The notes below the pieces were generated by a model. It was not told the DNA's origin. It did no database searches and saw only the letters and a program-made list of their open reading frames with translations. This document shows positions 1 through 11,956 of a DNA stretch of 64,000 nucleotides, piece by piece. The position numbers and the translations under genes were made by a program. This DNA comes from Mercurialis annua (lineage: Eukaryota > Streptophyta > Magnoliopsida > Malpighiales > Euphorbiaceae), in assembly GCF_937616625.2 (NCBI RefSeq), contig NC_065570.1:9682001-9746000 (forward strand). Direction: 5' to 3'. The first letter of the stretch is position 1, and the number at the start of each line of letters is the position of its first letter.

Positions 1-378
1 CCAAATAGACGCTGCTCTTTTACATTATTAAAATAGATATATAGTTACCAAAATTACATAGATGGATAGACCCATTTGTTCATCTTTCTAAAAAGAAATT
101 AAAGCATAAGAATTACATTCTTTTCCTAGACTAGGATTTGCAGTCAATATCAGAAAAACCTTGATGATACCAAAATTACTAGATTCTTGAATTACAATCA
201 CAGAAATTAAGAACAAACTATCAAGCTCCTTTATTGGTGACTTCAGAATATTTAGTAGGGTGTAGACATCACATAGCCTTTAAATTGTAAGAGTTAAAAA
301 AAGCCCCACTGACTTTAATAGGTTGTATAACTTTTACATATAATAAAGTAATTCTAAAATATTTCAACAAGAGAAATA

Positions 379-649
379 CTCCCTCCGTCCCAATAGAGTT
401 GTTCACTTTGAGAATTTTTTATCCTAAAACTCTTGTTCACTTTTAAAAAGTAATTAACTTTACACTTAATTTTTTTATATTACCCATATTTAAAGTTCAT
501 TAATAAAAATAAATTACAAATGGACCCTACATTAAATAGGGGTATGACAAAAAAAGTAAGAATTTTTTTACAAAAACTATAAACAATGATTGCTTTTCTT
601 AAACTGTGTGATAAATGTAAAGTGGACAATTCTATTGGAACGGAGGGAG
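379..649. mobile_element. Stowaway-type MITE (Tc1/mariner group)
   Basis: Terminal inverted repeats begin CTCCCTCCGTCCCA and end with the matching CGGAGGGAG. A TA dinucleotide flanks both ends (377-378 and 650-651), which is the mariner target duplication. At 271 bp with no coding capacity, it is a non-autonomous element. A related copy lies at 53347-53619. Confidence 0.9.
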
Positions 650-1374
650 TACTTATTTTTATTTTATTTTTTATAATATTTGAGCTTATAGAGATAGTGA
701 CATATCACGTGAACATTGCCCCATGAGTAATTGTACCTTTCTTTTGATGAATTTGATAAATTGTTCTAGTTCAGGTAACAAATCTAATTGCGCTAACTAA
801 ATGAATTGATTAGTTTAGGCAAACCTCTTTTATATCCACAATTTTAATTATTTTGAACGCTTTGATGAATTAGCATAAAAATTAATTTTATCATCAAATT
901 AGTCGTAAATTTATCTATTATTATCAATTTGGCAAGAATAATAGACTGTATTAATAATAAAATTACTTTTCATGTTAATTAATGTAATATTATTAATTCA
1001 CTCTATTTACATATTTTGGATTGTCATAACCGGTGTTTTAAAAAGTGAACCAGTGAGACCACCAGTTTTTGGTTCAACCGGTATAAGTGGTTGATTAAAT
1101 TGTACATTTTTTTAAATTGATTAAATTGTACATAATAAGATAAATTTTAGACATGAATTAAGGTCTGACCAGTTGAACCGGTTCAACAGCCAATTCAACC
1201 GGTTTGATTTTGTCCAACTTGATTCAACTGTATTTTTGGTTTCTAGAATAAGTTGGACCGGACGACTGGCGAGTCCGATTTAACCGACCGGTCTAGTTCG
1301 GCTTTCTAATATAATATTAACACACTCTATCTACATATTTGAGTGGTAATAACTAATAAATACTGTGTGAGCAG
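650..1374. other. Upstream part of NPF copy 1 intron 1, with a repeat fragment
   Basis: AT-rich non-coding sequence. Positions about 1021-1310 hold a diverged repeat rich in AACCGG/CCGGTT words, resembling the hAT-like MITE at 14521-15574, but I found no clean target duplication. No transporter exon 1 is seen here, so this is most likely intron. Confidence 0.45.
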
Positions 1375-4139
1375 CAATTGAATTCAGTGAGAGGCTAAGT
1401 TATTTTGGACTGGCAACAAGCTTAATTATATACATGACAAGGGTGATGCATGAAGACCTCAAAACTGCTGCAAAAAGTGTCAACTACTGGTCTGGTGTCA
1501 CCACTTTGATCCCTCTTTTGGGAGGCTTTCTTGCTGATGCTTACTTTGGTCGCTTCTTCACTGTTTTCTTTTCTTCCTTTGTCTATCTTCTGGTAATTCT
1601 ATTTTTTCATTCTTGCAAATTTATCTTAATTTTTTAATTTCAGTCTAATTTTAAATAATTAGTGGTCATTTTAAATTTATGGTAAAAGATACAAAATAAC
1701 CCTTCAATTTGATTTTTAAAGCTCATGAGACTTTTAGTTTTTTCATTGCCATTTGGGCCCTCAACTTTTTTAAACAGTGCAAATAAATTCCCACGATTGT
1801 AGTCAGACAACGAAATAATTAAAAAAGTTGAGGGTTCAAGTGACAAACAAATAAATTAAAAAGGCTTATGTGCTCTTTTAAAAATTTAAAGGGTTATTTT
1901 GCTCGGCTTAAAAAGGTTGAGGGCCTAAATGACAAAAATAATATGAAAAGTGTTTATGTTCTCCTGTCGAAAAAAGTAAAGAGTTTTTTTTACCTTTGGC
2001 TTATTTTTAATGCTTTCAAATTTCAATGATAAATTAAGGAAACTTATATATGCACATTTTTTAACTTAACTTTATTTTAATTGTAATGAATTATAACATT
2101 GATTTCTAACATTATTTGATTGCTTTCTTGATAATAAACAGGGATTAACACTATTAACACTATCCCAATTCGTACCAAGTCTCAAAGCTTGTGATGAAGA
2201 ACCCTGTCACCAAGCAAGAAAAGTTCATGAAGTAGTATTTTTCTTGGCCTTATACTTAATCTCCATAGGAACTGGAGGACATAAACCAGCTTTAGAAAGT
2301 TTCGGAGCGGACCAATTCGATGATGATCATGCCGAAGAGCGTAAAAAGAAAATGTCGTATTTCAATTGGTGGAATTTCGGACTTTGTTCAGGGCTTTTTC
2401 TTGGTGTAACAGTCATTGTTTATATACAAGATCATATCAGTTGGGGAGTTGCTTATATTATTTTAACTGCATCCATGGCTTTCTCGCTGATTATTTTTAT
2501 TATCGGACGTCCGTTTTACCGTTATCGGGTTCCTGCCGGTAGTCTCTTTACGCCTATGTTGCAGGTTCTTGTTGCTGCTATTAAGAAAAGAAACCTGCAA
2601 GTTCCTTCTAGTGCTGATGAATTGTATGAAGTCCCTGAGTTGGAAATCAAAAAAGGAAGACTTCTTTGCCATACCGACAAGCTCAAGTAATTATGCTACT
2701 CGAATAACTTCTTACATCTCATGCTAAGTTATGCAAAAACCGAACCAAATTGAAAATTCAAACCAACAAACTAAGTTCGGTTTGGTGTGATAAAACTAAC
2801 CAAACTTGGCTAAAAAATCAACCAAACCGACCATTTTGATTTGAAAAATTTACATCCTTGTGAATTTGGTTCGATTCGGCTTGAAACAAATATTAAATTT
2901 GTGTTTGGTTTGGTTACCGAATGCACATCCCTATCTCATGCATCAGATCAATATTTATGTATTTCTAATACATTTCAGATATATTTAATTTTAAAAGTCT
3001 GAGTAGTACTAAATTTTTGTTCTATGTTTCAATTTGGTACTAAAATTTTAATTCTATTAAGTAATACCGAAATTTTAACATTTATTTCAACCGAAAATAA
3101 GTTGATGTACCAATTGAGGCTGCATATCCTAAAAATAAACTGTTATATTGCAATTGAAGTGGCATCATATTCTAAAAATATATTTCATCGCGACGTTTTT
3201 TAGATTAGGAAGTGATATTATTATCTGAATTAGAGTTTCTGAAACTTGCCTTTTTTGAGTTGCAGGTTTCTTGACAAAGCAGCAATTTTAGAAGATAAAG
3301 AGAACAGTACCACAGAGACGAAAAATCCGTGGAGACTTGCAACCGTGACGAAAGTCGAGGAGATGAAGCTAATTCTCAACATGATCCCCATATGGCTAAT
3401 GGCTTTACCATTCGGGATCGGTGTAGCACAAGCCTCTACCTTCTTCATCAAGCAAAGCACCACATTAAACCGAAAAATCGGTAACGATTTCTTGATCCCG
3501 CCGGCTTCCATTTACGCAATAGGAGCCATTGGCATGATAATCTCAGTCACTGTCTACGAAAAGATACTAGTACCAATCTTACGAAGAGTAACAGGAAACG
3601 AACGAGGAATCAAAATCCTACAAAGAATCGGAATAGGAATGGCACTCTCAATCCTTACAATGGTAACATCAGCTTTAGTCGAGCGAAAAAGACTAAAAGT
3701 TGTGCAGGAACACGGAAATGTAAAGGGCGGTTCATTGCCAATGAGTGTGTTTTGGTTAGCTCCACAGTATCTGATTTTCGGAATAGGAGACGGGTTCACA
3801 TTGGTGGGACTGCAAGAGTATTTCTATGATCAAGTTCCGGATTCGATGCGGAGTTTAGGTATAGCATTCTACTTAAGTGTGATTGGTGCTGGAAGTTTTC
3901 TTAGTAGTTTGCTGATAACTGTGGTGGATGATGTTACGGAGAGATATGGTAAGAGTTGGTTCGGAAACGACCTTAATAGCAGTCGTTTGGATAATTTCTT
4001 TTGGCTTTTAGCAGCCATGAATGCTGCAAATTTAGTGGTGTATGTCGTTTTGGCTCGGCGGTATTCTTATAAAATTGTTAATAGGAGTGTTGCTGTGGCT
4101 GATTGTTCTGGTGATGATTGGGCAGGCTCTGTGGCCTGA
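1375..4139 (+). CDS. NPF5.6-like: NRT1/PTR family transporter, NPF5.6/5.7-like, copy 1 (5' partial)
   Basis: Exons: 1375-1592, 2142-2686 and 3266-4139 (stop TGA). The introns have GT/AG borders and phases 1 (before the first visible exon), 0 and 2, identical to copies 2 and 3. The visible protein is about 544 residues. NPF proteins are proton-coupled 12-helix carriers of the major facilitator superfamily. The proton-coupling ExxER motif is present as EFSER at the start of the first visible exon, followed by GGFLADAYFGR after helix 2, the family block GTGGHKP, and FYDQVPDSMRSLGIAFYLS near the C-terminus. The substrate and membrane cannot be read from sequence; relatives move nitrate, peptides or hormones. 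Exon 1 (about 45 codons in the paralogs) is not found in positions 1-1374 and probably lies upstream of the window, since intron 1 of copy 3 exceeds 2 kb. It is more diverged from copies 2 and 3 than they are from each other. Confidence 0.9.
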
Positions 4140-4589
4140 ATTATACAGTTTCTAGTAGTTCTGTATAAATAATAATTAATGTGTTTTATGTTATGTTATA
4201 AGTTTAATGTTGTGTGCGTTTCCTTTAGTATGATGTGTAATCAAATATAAATATGTCAATGTCAAACCTAACAGTAGGTCCCTCTATTCTTCGATCTTTG
4301 TTCTGGAGGTTCCTTTATTTCAGTTTGCTGTTTACGTGTCCCTCTACTTCCATTTTCTTTTGCTCATAATACCCCTCGATGGATGGAATGTAAAGGGCGT
4401 ACCACACTCTACGTTAACTAGCAAACTTGCCGTTAAATAATGACGTGTCATAATGAAAAAATAAAAGAAATAACATGGCTAAAATTCAAGGATCAATTGG
4501 TACCTTTTTCTCTTATCTTTTTCTTCCTCGTTCATCGTCGGCTTCTTCTTGCCCCACTCCGCCCGGCCAACCATCATTGAAAATGGTGG
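4140..4589. other. 3' flank of NPF copy 1
   Basis: AT-rich 3' flank with no gene seen. Short pyrimidine-rich stretches around 4270-4390 may be repeat-derived. Confidence 0.4.
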
Positions 4590-4745
4590 CTTTCCTCTCC
4601 TCCATTAATGGAAGAGATATCAGCAGGTCGTCTCCTCCATCAATGGAGGAGACGAAGCAAGTCGTCTCCTCCATTGATGGAGGAGACGAGCACAAGTCTC
4701 CTCCATTAATGAGGAGACGAGACATGTCTCTCTTTCATCATTGGA
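4590..4745. repeat. Cluster of four short palindromes
   Basis: Four successive hairpin-forming units built on the word GTCTCCTCCAT and its complement. The clearest, at 4628-4655, has 13-bp perfect arms around a 2-bp loop; a second perfect one follows at about 4662-4689. An open frame across this stretch (4475-4810) only reflects the repeats and has no recognisable domain. Confidence 0.75.
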
Positions 4746-4767
4746 GAGACGAAACATGTCTGTTTCC

Positions 4768-4960
4768 TTCGGCGAACCTATCTCTTTATTCCCTCTTGGG
4801 TTTTTATTAAAGGTTCGGGCGAACCTATCTCTTTTTTATCTCTTGGGGTTTTTATTCAAGATTCGGGCGAACTTATCTCTTTTTTTCCTCTTTGGATTTT
4901 TATTTAAGGTTTGAGTCAACTTATCTCTTTTTTCACTATTGGGATTTTTTCTTTATATAA
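4768..4960. repeat. Tandem repeat, about 48 bp x 4
   Basis: Four consecutive units start near 4768, 4814, 4862 and 4911. Each begins with a variant of TTCGGGCGAAC followed by TATCTCTTTT and a T-rich tail. The last unit is the most diverged. Confidence 0.8.
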
Positions 4961-5687
4961 TTCTTGTTTGGCCGATTAATCATTGCCAAATCTTATTGGG
5001 GTGAGTCGCTTTTTGGTTATCTTCTTGATTTATTTTATTGCGCTTTTTGCGGTCCTTTCTCCGCTCTTCATTTTCGCATCGTTTTTTCTTCATTATTCTG
5101 GGTGGTGTTCCCTTTATTTTTTTGATTTCTCTCTCCATTTTTATTATTACTGGCGGTATTTCTCTGATTTTCTAGTTTTCTTCTTTATCCATTATTTCAG
5201 GTGGCGTTTTCTCTATTTGTTGATTTTTTTTCTCTATCTTCGTTATTATTCTGAGTAAAATTTCTTTGATTTCTTGTTTCTTCTTCTCTTCCTCCAGCCT
5301 TTAGGCTTTTTTCTTTCCTTGCGAGCGATTTTTGTTGTGCTTCTTATGTTCCGTTGCTCCTTGAAGGAGTTCCTGTGCCACTATCTCTCGCTTTATTTCT
5401 TTTTTCTGAAGTTTTTCTTCTTTTTTTATAATTATTTGATTTGAGTTATTCGCTCCCGCCAAATGTTTGTCCTTTTGTTTTCTTGCGGTGGAAACTGCTC
5501 GTTCTTCCTCCTTTTATCATATGGATTGTTTTCTTATGGTGATCCTTGACTTTGCGCTTCTTTGCTCTCTTGATCAAGTCTTGTTTGGCTTTATTTTTTT
5601 TGGCCGAACCATGTTAGCGTAGCCTTCTTAATTAAGCCTTATTTGGCTTTAGTCTTCTCTTTTTATACTTTTTTCAATCATATAATA
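4961..5687 (+). other. T-rich non-coding stretch
   Basis: Strongly pyrimidine-rich on the + strand. The open frame 4983-5258 is low-complexity Phe/Tyr/Leu sequence, not a recognisable protein. Confidence 0.4.
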
Positions 5688-8097
5688 TCTATACTATTAT
5701 ATAATCCTGAACTACAAAAAGAGTGTAACTAAGAATCAGCCATGTGGATTCTCCTACTTCATCCATGTGTCTCATTTTCTTATTCATTTAGACTTTTCAT
5801 AATCTCCTATCCATGAATGTCATCAACTTTTCATTAGACCTAAATAAAACATTCAAACTTTTCAATTTCTACCGGACTGTTACTTCAAAACTGTCAAATA
5901 AATGGTGAACTCTTCAATTCTGCAATCTATTATAAATGGTATGGAATTTACAAAAAATTTTCCTACTTACCTTCTCCAGATCAACGAGACAAACAAAGAA
6001 ACTTCCCATTGCAAATCGCGTTGTGGGCTTTTGCACAGATTTGTCTCTAATTTAATATTATTTCTAACTCACTATGATTTTCATGCTCTTTTCTTGACAC
6101 ACACTGTGCAACAGAAGCTCATTTTACAGGTTTTCATGTTCTTTTCTTGAATACATGGACAAATAAGGTATGGTGTCTAAACTGAAAATTTCCTTCTTAA
6201 TTCAGTTTGTATCAGTTTCAAACAGAGAAAATAGAGTTTCGCCTAAGAGAAATTGTTTCTTATTCAATAGTCTCCATGCACTGTAATTAATATTGGAAAC
6301 GATAAAATGATGATGTTTGTTTCTTTTGGAGGTTTTAGAACTACAACCATGAAAGCAATGTCAAAAATGATGTGGAGGGAATGATTAAAAGTAGATAGAT
6401 AAACCAAATTTGTTGATCTATAGGATTGTACTATATTATAAGCGGGTTTTGATTGCTTTCTCTGATTGCTTTCTCTTCAAATAAAACATTAAATTGAATT
6501 ACTTCAAATTTTAGTTTACAGAATTCTTAAATTCCATGGTTATGAAATTTAAAACACTTTTATTGACATTTATAATTCATATAATTTGAAAAAAAAAAAT
6601 TGTTATATTTTTTATGAATAAAAATATGAAACAAAAATATATTTCTACAATTTAATTTGAACTTAATTGAAGAGTTTTGATATATTATTAATGTTTAGAA
6701 GTTATTAAGTATGATTTTCTTTTTCAAAATTTAATCAATGAATTTAATAATATTATATCCATAAATGATAAGATTTAATTTATACTAATATATTAAATAA
6801 TTTAACTTAAAGGAATTCTAAGGCATAATAATTTTTATCCAAAAGTACATTTTAATTGAATTAATTCGCGTATCACAAAGGATATACCAAGTGGAGCTCA
6901 CATATAAATAATTTTCATGTAGTTTTTAAAATTTTAAGAGGGAATTTCAATACATTAGAAATATATAAGGCCTAATGGTAAAAAAAACACAAACTCTTAC
7001 GACTTGTTGCAATTTTATTTAAACCTTTTAATTTTTATAATAATATCCAAATTGTATTTTTTTTGTTGCAATAATAGCCAAATTGATGGCTAAACTTGTT
7101 ATTTTCAATTAAGATATTAGACTATTATTATTTTTTGATGTATAATAATATATTAAAAGTCCTAAGAAATGGCAAAAAAATTCGAAAAAATCACATAAAA
7201 AGTGCAATTTGACTATTATTGCAACAAAATAATGCAATTTGGATATTATTGCAAAAATTAAAAATTTTAGATAAAATTACAATAAATCGTAAAGGTTTGG
7301 ATTTTTTTGCCATTAAACCTAGAAATAAAAGTTTCAAGATTTTAAGTGATTCAAGAAAAGAACTCTCCACGTTCTAAGTAAATAATTATGTATCTTACTA
7401 AATATTAGTATGAAATAAATTATATTACACTAGAAATATAATCCTTTAGGTTTTAAACTGATTCGGCAATTATTCAATTAAAAAGTAAGTATTGTATCCC
7501 AAACAAATAACTCTTCATTATTTTTCCTTAGAATTGAAGATTTAATATGTGCTTTGTATTTTTCGTTTTATTTTATTATATTAGTTACTAAGTTCTATTC
7601 GTTTAGCTATATGAATCCATATATCAATATTTGAGACATTGTTTTCTTTTTCTGATGAAAATGAGACATTGTTAATAATATGAAAAATTCTATTTTACAA
7701 TTTTATTTTGATATTCTTTTACTGTGGATGTACTTAATTATTAGAGGGTTAATTTTTTTAATTTTTTCATTATCAAAAAGGTCATTAGCTGATTATTTGT
7801 AAATTTTATGTTTTAAATATGAGTATAAATATAATGTTTCTCATATATTTTATAAATATATTTTATCTCCTACTACATTCAACATATTTAATTCATTTTA
7901 ATTTATATTATTTTGAATTTTGAACTTTTTTGTTAAATTATACTCATATTTAAAGTGTGAACTTTTTTTATGATACTACATCTACGAAATATACATTATC
8001 AAAAAACAATATTAGTATTATAAAAAAATAAGGTTAATGTTATTTTTTTTTAAAAAAACTATTAACAAACTCGCGCAACGCGCGGGCATCGACCTAG
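5688..8097 (+). mobile_element. Non-autonomous Helitron, about 2.4 kb
   Basis: The 5' end starts TCTATACTATTATAT after an A. The 3' end has the hairpin CGCGCAACGCGCG (8072-8084) about 10 bp before a terminal CTAG, followed by T. Insertion between A and T, TC and CTAG termini, a 3' hairpin and no target duplication are the Helitron hallmarks. No RepHel coding sequence is seen. It carries a nested MITE at 6969-7319. Confidence 0.85.
6969..7319. mobile_element. Mutator-like MITE, family A copy 1
   Basis: Long terminal inverted repeats starting GGCCTAATGGTAAAAAAAAC, nearly identical to the elements at 19205-19590 and 26967-27345. The flanking duplication is imperfect here, unlike in the other two copies. 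It is nested inside the Helitron 5688-8097. Confidence 0.8.
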
Positions 8098-8280
8098 TAT
8101 TTATTGAATTTCAAATCAAATGTATAATTATGCATGAAATCATGTAAAAGTGTGAATGAAATTTAATCTAAATTAATAGTTTTTTTTCTCTTTAATTTTG
8201 GAACCAAAATCAATAATTGAATTGATAAGATAATATATGGATTAATGAAAAATTTATCGTGATTGATATTTTGTTGATAA

Positions 8281-9000
8281 TAAAACAATATTTTTGATTC
8301 GTCAATCCTGGACGTAGTTTTGGTGATGTTAGAACATCCTCTGTCGGGATGCAGTTTTGTTTATGAGAGTTTTTTTCTAGATTCTCCAGATTTTAGCAGT
8401 TCTGTTAGGTCTATTTATTGTTCTTTTGGATTAGTCTCGTCGGATGCCTTCAATGATATTTTATTTTAAGTTTAGAAAAGCTCCTTCTAATTTGAAGTTT
8501 TCAAACTTTTTCCACAAGCGGCGTCAATTGATGAATCTGGGCATGTCGACGGTAGTTAACCTGCAAAAAAGATGTCTGATTAGTCTCTGATGCTTAATTC
8601 AGTATTGAGATTTAAGAAGATTATTGTATTTATTATAATTGTATATTTAGACATATCTCAAACTTCTTTATATTATAGTAGTAGTTAGCGAATGTTTTGT
8701 ACAATCTAAATAGAAAATGGATTTTTATTTAGCATATGAATTTAAATAGGAATAGAATTTCTATTTGGCATGTAAACCTATTCAGGAATGAGTCTCCTAA
8801 CTAGAATTATAATTGTTGATTAGAAATATGATTCCTAATAAGAATGTGTTTCATGTGCTTCTAGAAAACCCATCTTTTAGAATCTCCTTTATTGTCAGTA
8901 TTGAATTATATTTAGATTTTTCGGCGAGTCACGAGGTCCGCCTCGTTGGACGAATTCCACAGGAATCCGTTCATAATATTTCTGTTTCCATCAGGTAATG
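8281..9000 (+). repeat. Diverged LTR-like repeat, copy 1
   Basis: Shares an ordered series of blocks with 15930-16600: a stretch resembling ACCTGCAAAA, then TCTCTGATGCT, a run resembling CATATCTCAAACTTC, and a GGAATGAGTC-type block. The order and spacing suggest two old copies of one retroelement LTR or internal segment. No ends were identified. Confidence 0.4.
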
Positions 9001-9097
9001 CTTCATATTCTATTCTATGAAAATTATAGAGATTTTGAGTTCGGATTTCACGCTCCCAAATTCATCTGGACAATTAAAAGTTTATCATTTTACAATA

Positions 9098-9467
9098 GGT
9101 TAATTCCATAAAAATCACAATCTTTACTCAAAATTTCATTTTAATCACAACTTTTAAAAAATAGCATTTAAAGGCACGACTTTTCATTTTGTTTTAAATC
9201 TATCACCAAAGTAAAATTCGGCGTATTTTTTCTGATTAAAAATTACTAACCATACATATTTTAACTGAAAAAATAATAATATTTGGTGTCAATTTATAGT
9301 TTTAATCTTTTATTAATGGTTAACTGAATAACTTAGTCAACAAAAATTCATTGAAATGATGGATTTGGAAAAAAAATGAAAATTCATAGTTTTTATATGA
9401 TAATTTTTAAAGGTCGTGATTAAAATAAAATTACGCATAAAGATTGTGATTTTTTTTAGAATTAACC
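9098..9467. mobile_element. MITE with long inverted repeats
   Basis: Terminal inverted repeats of about 60 bp start GGTTAATTC and read through ATCACAATCTTTA and TTTTAATCAC on both arms. No clean target duplication is visible. It resembles Mutator-like MITEs. Confidence 0.65.
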
Positions 9468-9480
9468 TTTTTATAATTAA

Positions 9481-9986
9481 CTAGTTTCGCATTACGTGCT
9501 ATGCACGTGGCTCGTAACGTAACTCGTAACGGAATTCGTCAATGAATATATTAATAAATTTAATATAATTATATCAATTTTTTATTTATAATAAATTAGT
9601 TAATAATTTTTGTAAAAGTAAGTGTAATATATTCGGTTATAATTTTTTTTTCCATACTGAATTTTTTTTTTTTTTAGTTTTATAATAAGCATAATTAAAT
9701 AATTAATTTTATTTTATTAATTTCTATCAAGAAATTTAAATAATAATATATTGACCAAATATAGTATTTTAATTTTGTAGTTCAATCAAACTAAAAGATA
9801 GTTATTCCTACTAATTTGGAGACAATTTAGCTACCTATTCTAATTAGAACTTTAATTACAATAGTGATTAATTAAATAATTAATTAGTTAATGACTATAA
9901 AATTTTTATTTAGTAGTAAACTGAAAAGGATTATTCAGTAAATTTGCCTGTCCCCCCTCCATCCGTGCTTTTATATATAGTATAGA
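9481..9986 (-). mobile_element. Short Helitron, family H copy 1
   Basis: Read on the - strand, the 5' end is TCTATACTATATATAAAAGC. The 3' end has the hairpin CGTGCATAGCACG and terminates GCGAAACTAG, followed by T. Related copies are at 11957-13293, 12502-13289 and 25374-25817. Confidence 0.85.
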
Positions 9987-10369
9987 TGTAAAAAGTTGAT
10001 TAAAGAATAACGTTCTATCACTGATATTTTTTACAAAAATTATGTTTTTGACCTACAAATTTTTTTCATGTAATTTTTTACAAAAAAGTTTATATTTAAA
10101 CCTCATGATTTGATGTCAATTAAATAGGTGACATTATTCAACTCACAATTATTCTATTTCAATTTAAATTAATTCTAATTTGTATTGTGAGGTACAAATA
10201 TAAGATCTGATTTTTTTGAGCGACTTGTGTTTTAAATTTCACAAAATATAATATAAATCTATTAGAATTTCTGGGTATTGTTTTTATTTAAAAATAAAGT
10301 CAAAAAATCAGGATATTATATACAATGGAACGGTGATTCATTTTTGGGGTTATCTGAGTTAGCTAGATA

Positions 10370-10520
10370 TTGGTACCATTTATGAACAAAATAAATTCTT
10401 TTGGCATGGATGCCATTCTTATCAATATCCGATAATGCCAATTTATGGGATAATGCCAGTTTATGGGAATACTGTCAAATATCCGATAATGACAGTTTAT
10501 GGGAATACTGTCATTTGGAA
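10370..10520 (+). repeat. Fragment homologous to NPF copy 3 upstream DNA, with tandem repeats
   Basis: Positions 10370-10440 match about 36918-37000, just upstream of NPF copy 3; both share AAATTCTTTTGG, TGGATGCCATTC and TCAATATCCG. The match is followed by partial tandem copies of a unit reading GATAATGCCAGTTTATGGG. I read it as a scrap of a duplicated NPF locus. Confidence 0.6.
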
Positions 10521-10879
10521 GAACGAATTGAGCAAGACATCATATTTTTGGTATCAATATATTTTTTCATTATTTCAATTTGATTATAAAATTTTAATTT
10601 ATTTTAATTTGGACATTAAAAATGAGTAAATTTTCTTTAGACATTATTTTGTATTTTATTTTTAATTTTACATTATTTTTAAATATATTTAAAGGTAGGG
10701 ACGCAGCCAGAATTTATTTTTTGAGGGGTAAAAAAAATTAAATTTCGATAGTTGGAGGGGCATAAAAATTTAAAGAAAAATTTTAAAGTAAAAAGAAGTA
10801 AGAAAAAAAATTCAAGGATGAAAAAGTAAAAATTTGGGGGGCTAATGCCATTACAGCCCACCCCCTGTTTCCGTTCATG

Positions 10880-11765
10880 TTTACAGATTGTATCTTTTTT
10901 TACCAAAACTATTTTTTTTATTCCTAAAATACTATTTTTCACTTTTTGATGATTTATGCTCATTTTTATAGATTTTTTTTGGAGATTTCTTTTTGCTGTT
11001 TTTATCGTGTTTTTTAGTGTAATAGTATTTTTATAGTATATCTATGATATTTTTTAGTACAACTATGGTAGTGTATATATAGTGTATCTATAGTGTTTTT
11101 ATTGTGTATACCATAAAAATACTGCAAATACACCAGAAAAACGTAAATAAACCAGAAATACACTATAATATAAATAAATTATAATAAACAATAAATACAC
11201 CATAAATCAATTTTTTTTATAAAATCAGTAGCATCAAAATAAAAGACCAAATCTATGAATAAGAGAAATACAAAATAATTCCATAAATAATATAAGAGTT
11301 TTATAAACAAAAAAATAATAGATATGCAATAATCTATTTACAAAAAATTTAAATTATCACAAAAACCTAAAAAATTAAAAGTAATACCGAGGAATCCATC
11401 GGAAGGAACGCGGTGACGAGAAAATTAATGAATGAATTGCGGCGATAAGAAATCCACCGAACAAAGCGACAACGAGAAAATTACGGCGAGAAATCCACCG
11501 GAAGACACGCAACGACAAAATAGAAGAAAGAAAAATAGAAGAAAGCGATGTGCAACGTATGTAGACGAACGGAAGAGAGAGTTGAGAGACGTATACGAAC
11601 GAAAAAAAAAGAAAAAAAAAAGATAATTTTGAGAGCAAAAGAAGTAGAGAGAGAAAGAGAGTGCGGCTGTATAAACAAATGACCTAAAATGAATGTAAGG
11701 CTTTTATGTTAGTAGAGTGTTTTTGTAAATATATCTATTACTAATATATAGCTATTTTATATAGG
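10880..11765 (-). repeat. Repeat family R, copy 1 (about 0.9 kb)
   Basis: Homologous in opposite orientation to 59140-60125, and in part to 55520-55935. Shared features on the - strand are CATTTTAGGTCATTTG, a CT-rich stretch with TTCGTTCGT, GGTGGATTTCT blocks, TTTTTGTGATAATTTAAATT, and clusters of TATAGTGTAT words. The open frames here (11375-11638, 11432-11626) are repeat-derived. Confidence 0.7.
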
Positions 11766-11956
11766 GGGCAGGCACAATTATAAAATTGATTTTTACTATA
11801 TCAAATAATTACATAAGAGTTCTTTAATTAATAATAAAACAAGAATTTAAATTTTGATTTAAACACTCTTAATTGTTTTTACGTTAGGCAAACTTAGTGC
11901 TTATCCATGGCTCATGTTATAGTTACCGAAACAAATTATATGAGCTATATGAGTAA

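Noticed and set aside
4597..4745. A CRISPR-like repeat array
   Set aside because: Plant nuclear DNA. The units are palindromes without uniform spacers, and no cas genes are present.
4475..4810. 111-codon open frame
   Set aside because: It lies entirely on the palindromic and tandem repeats, with no domain and no splice context.
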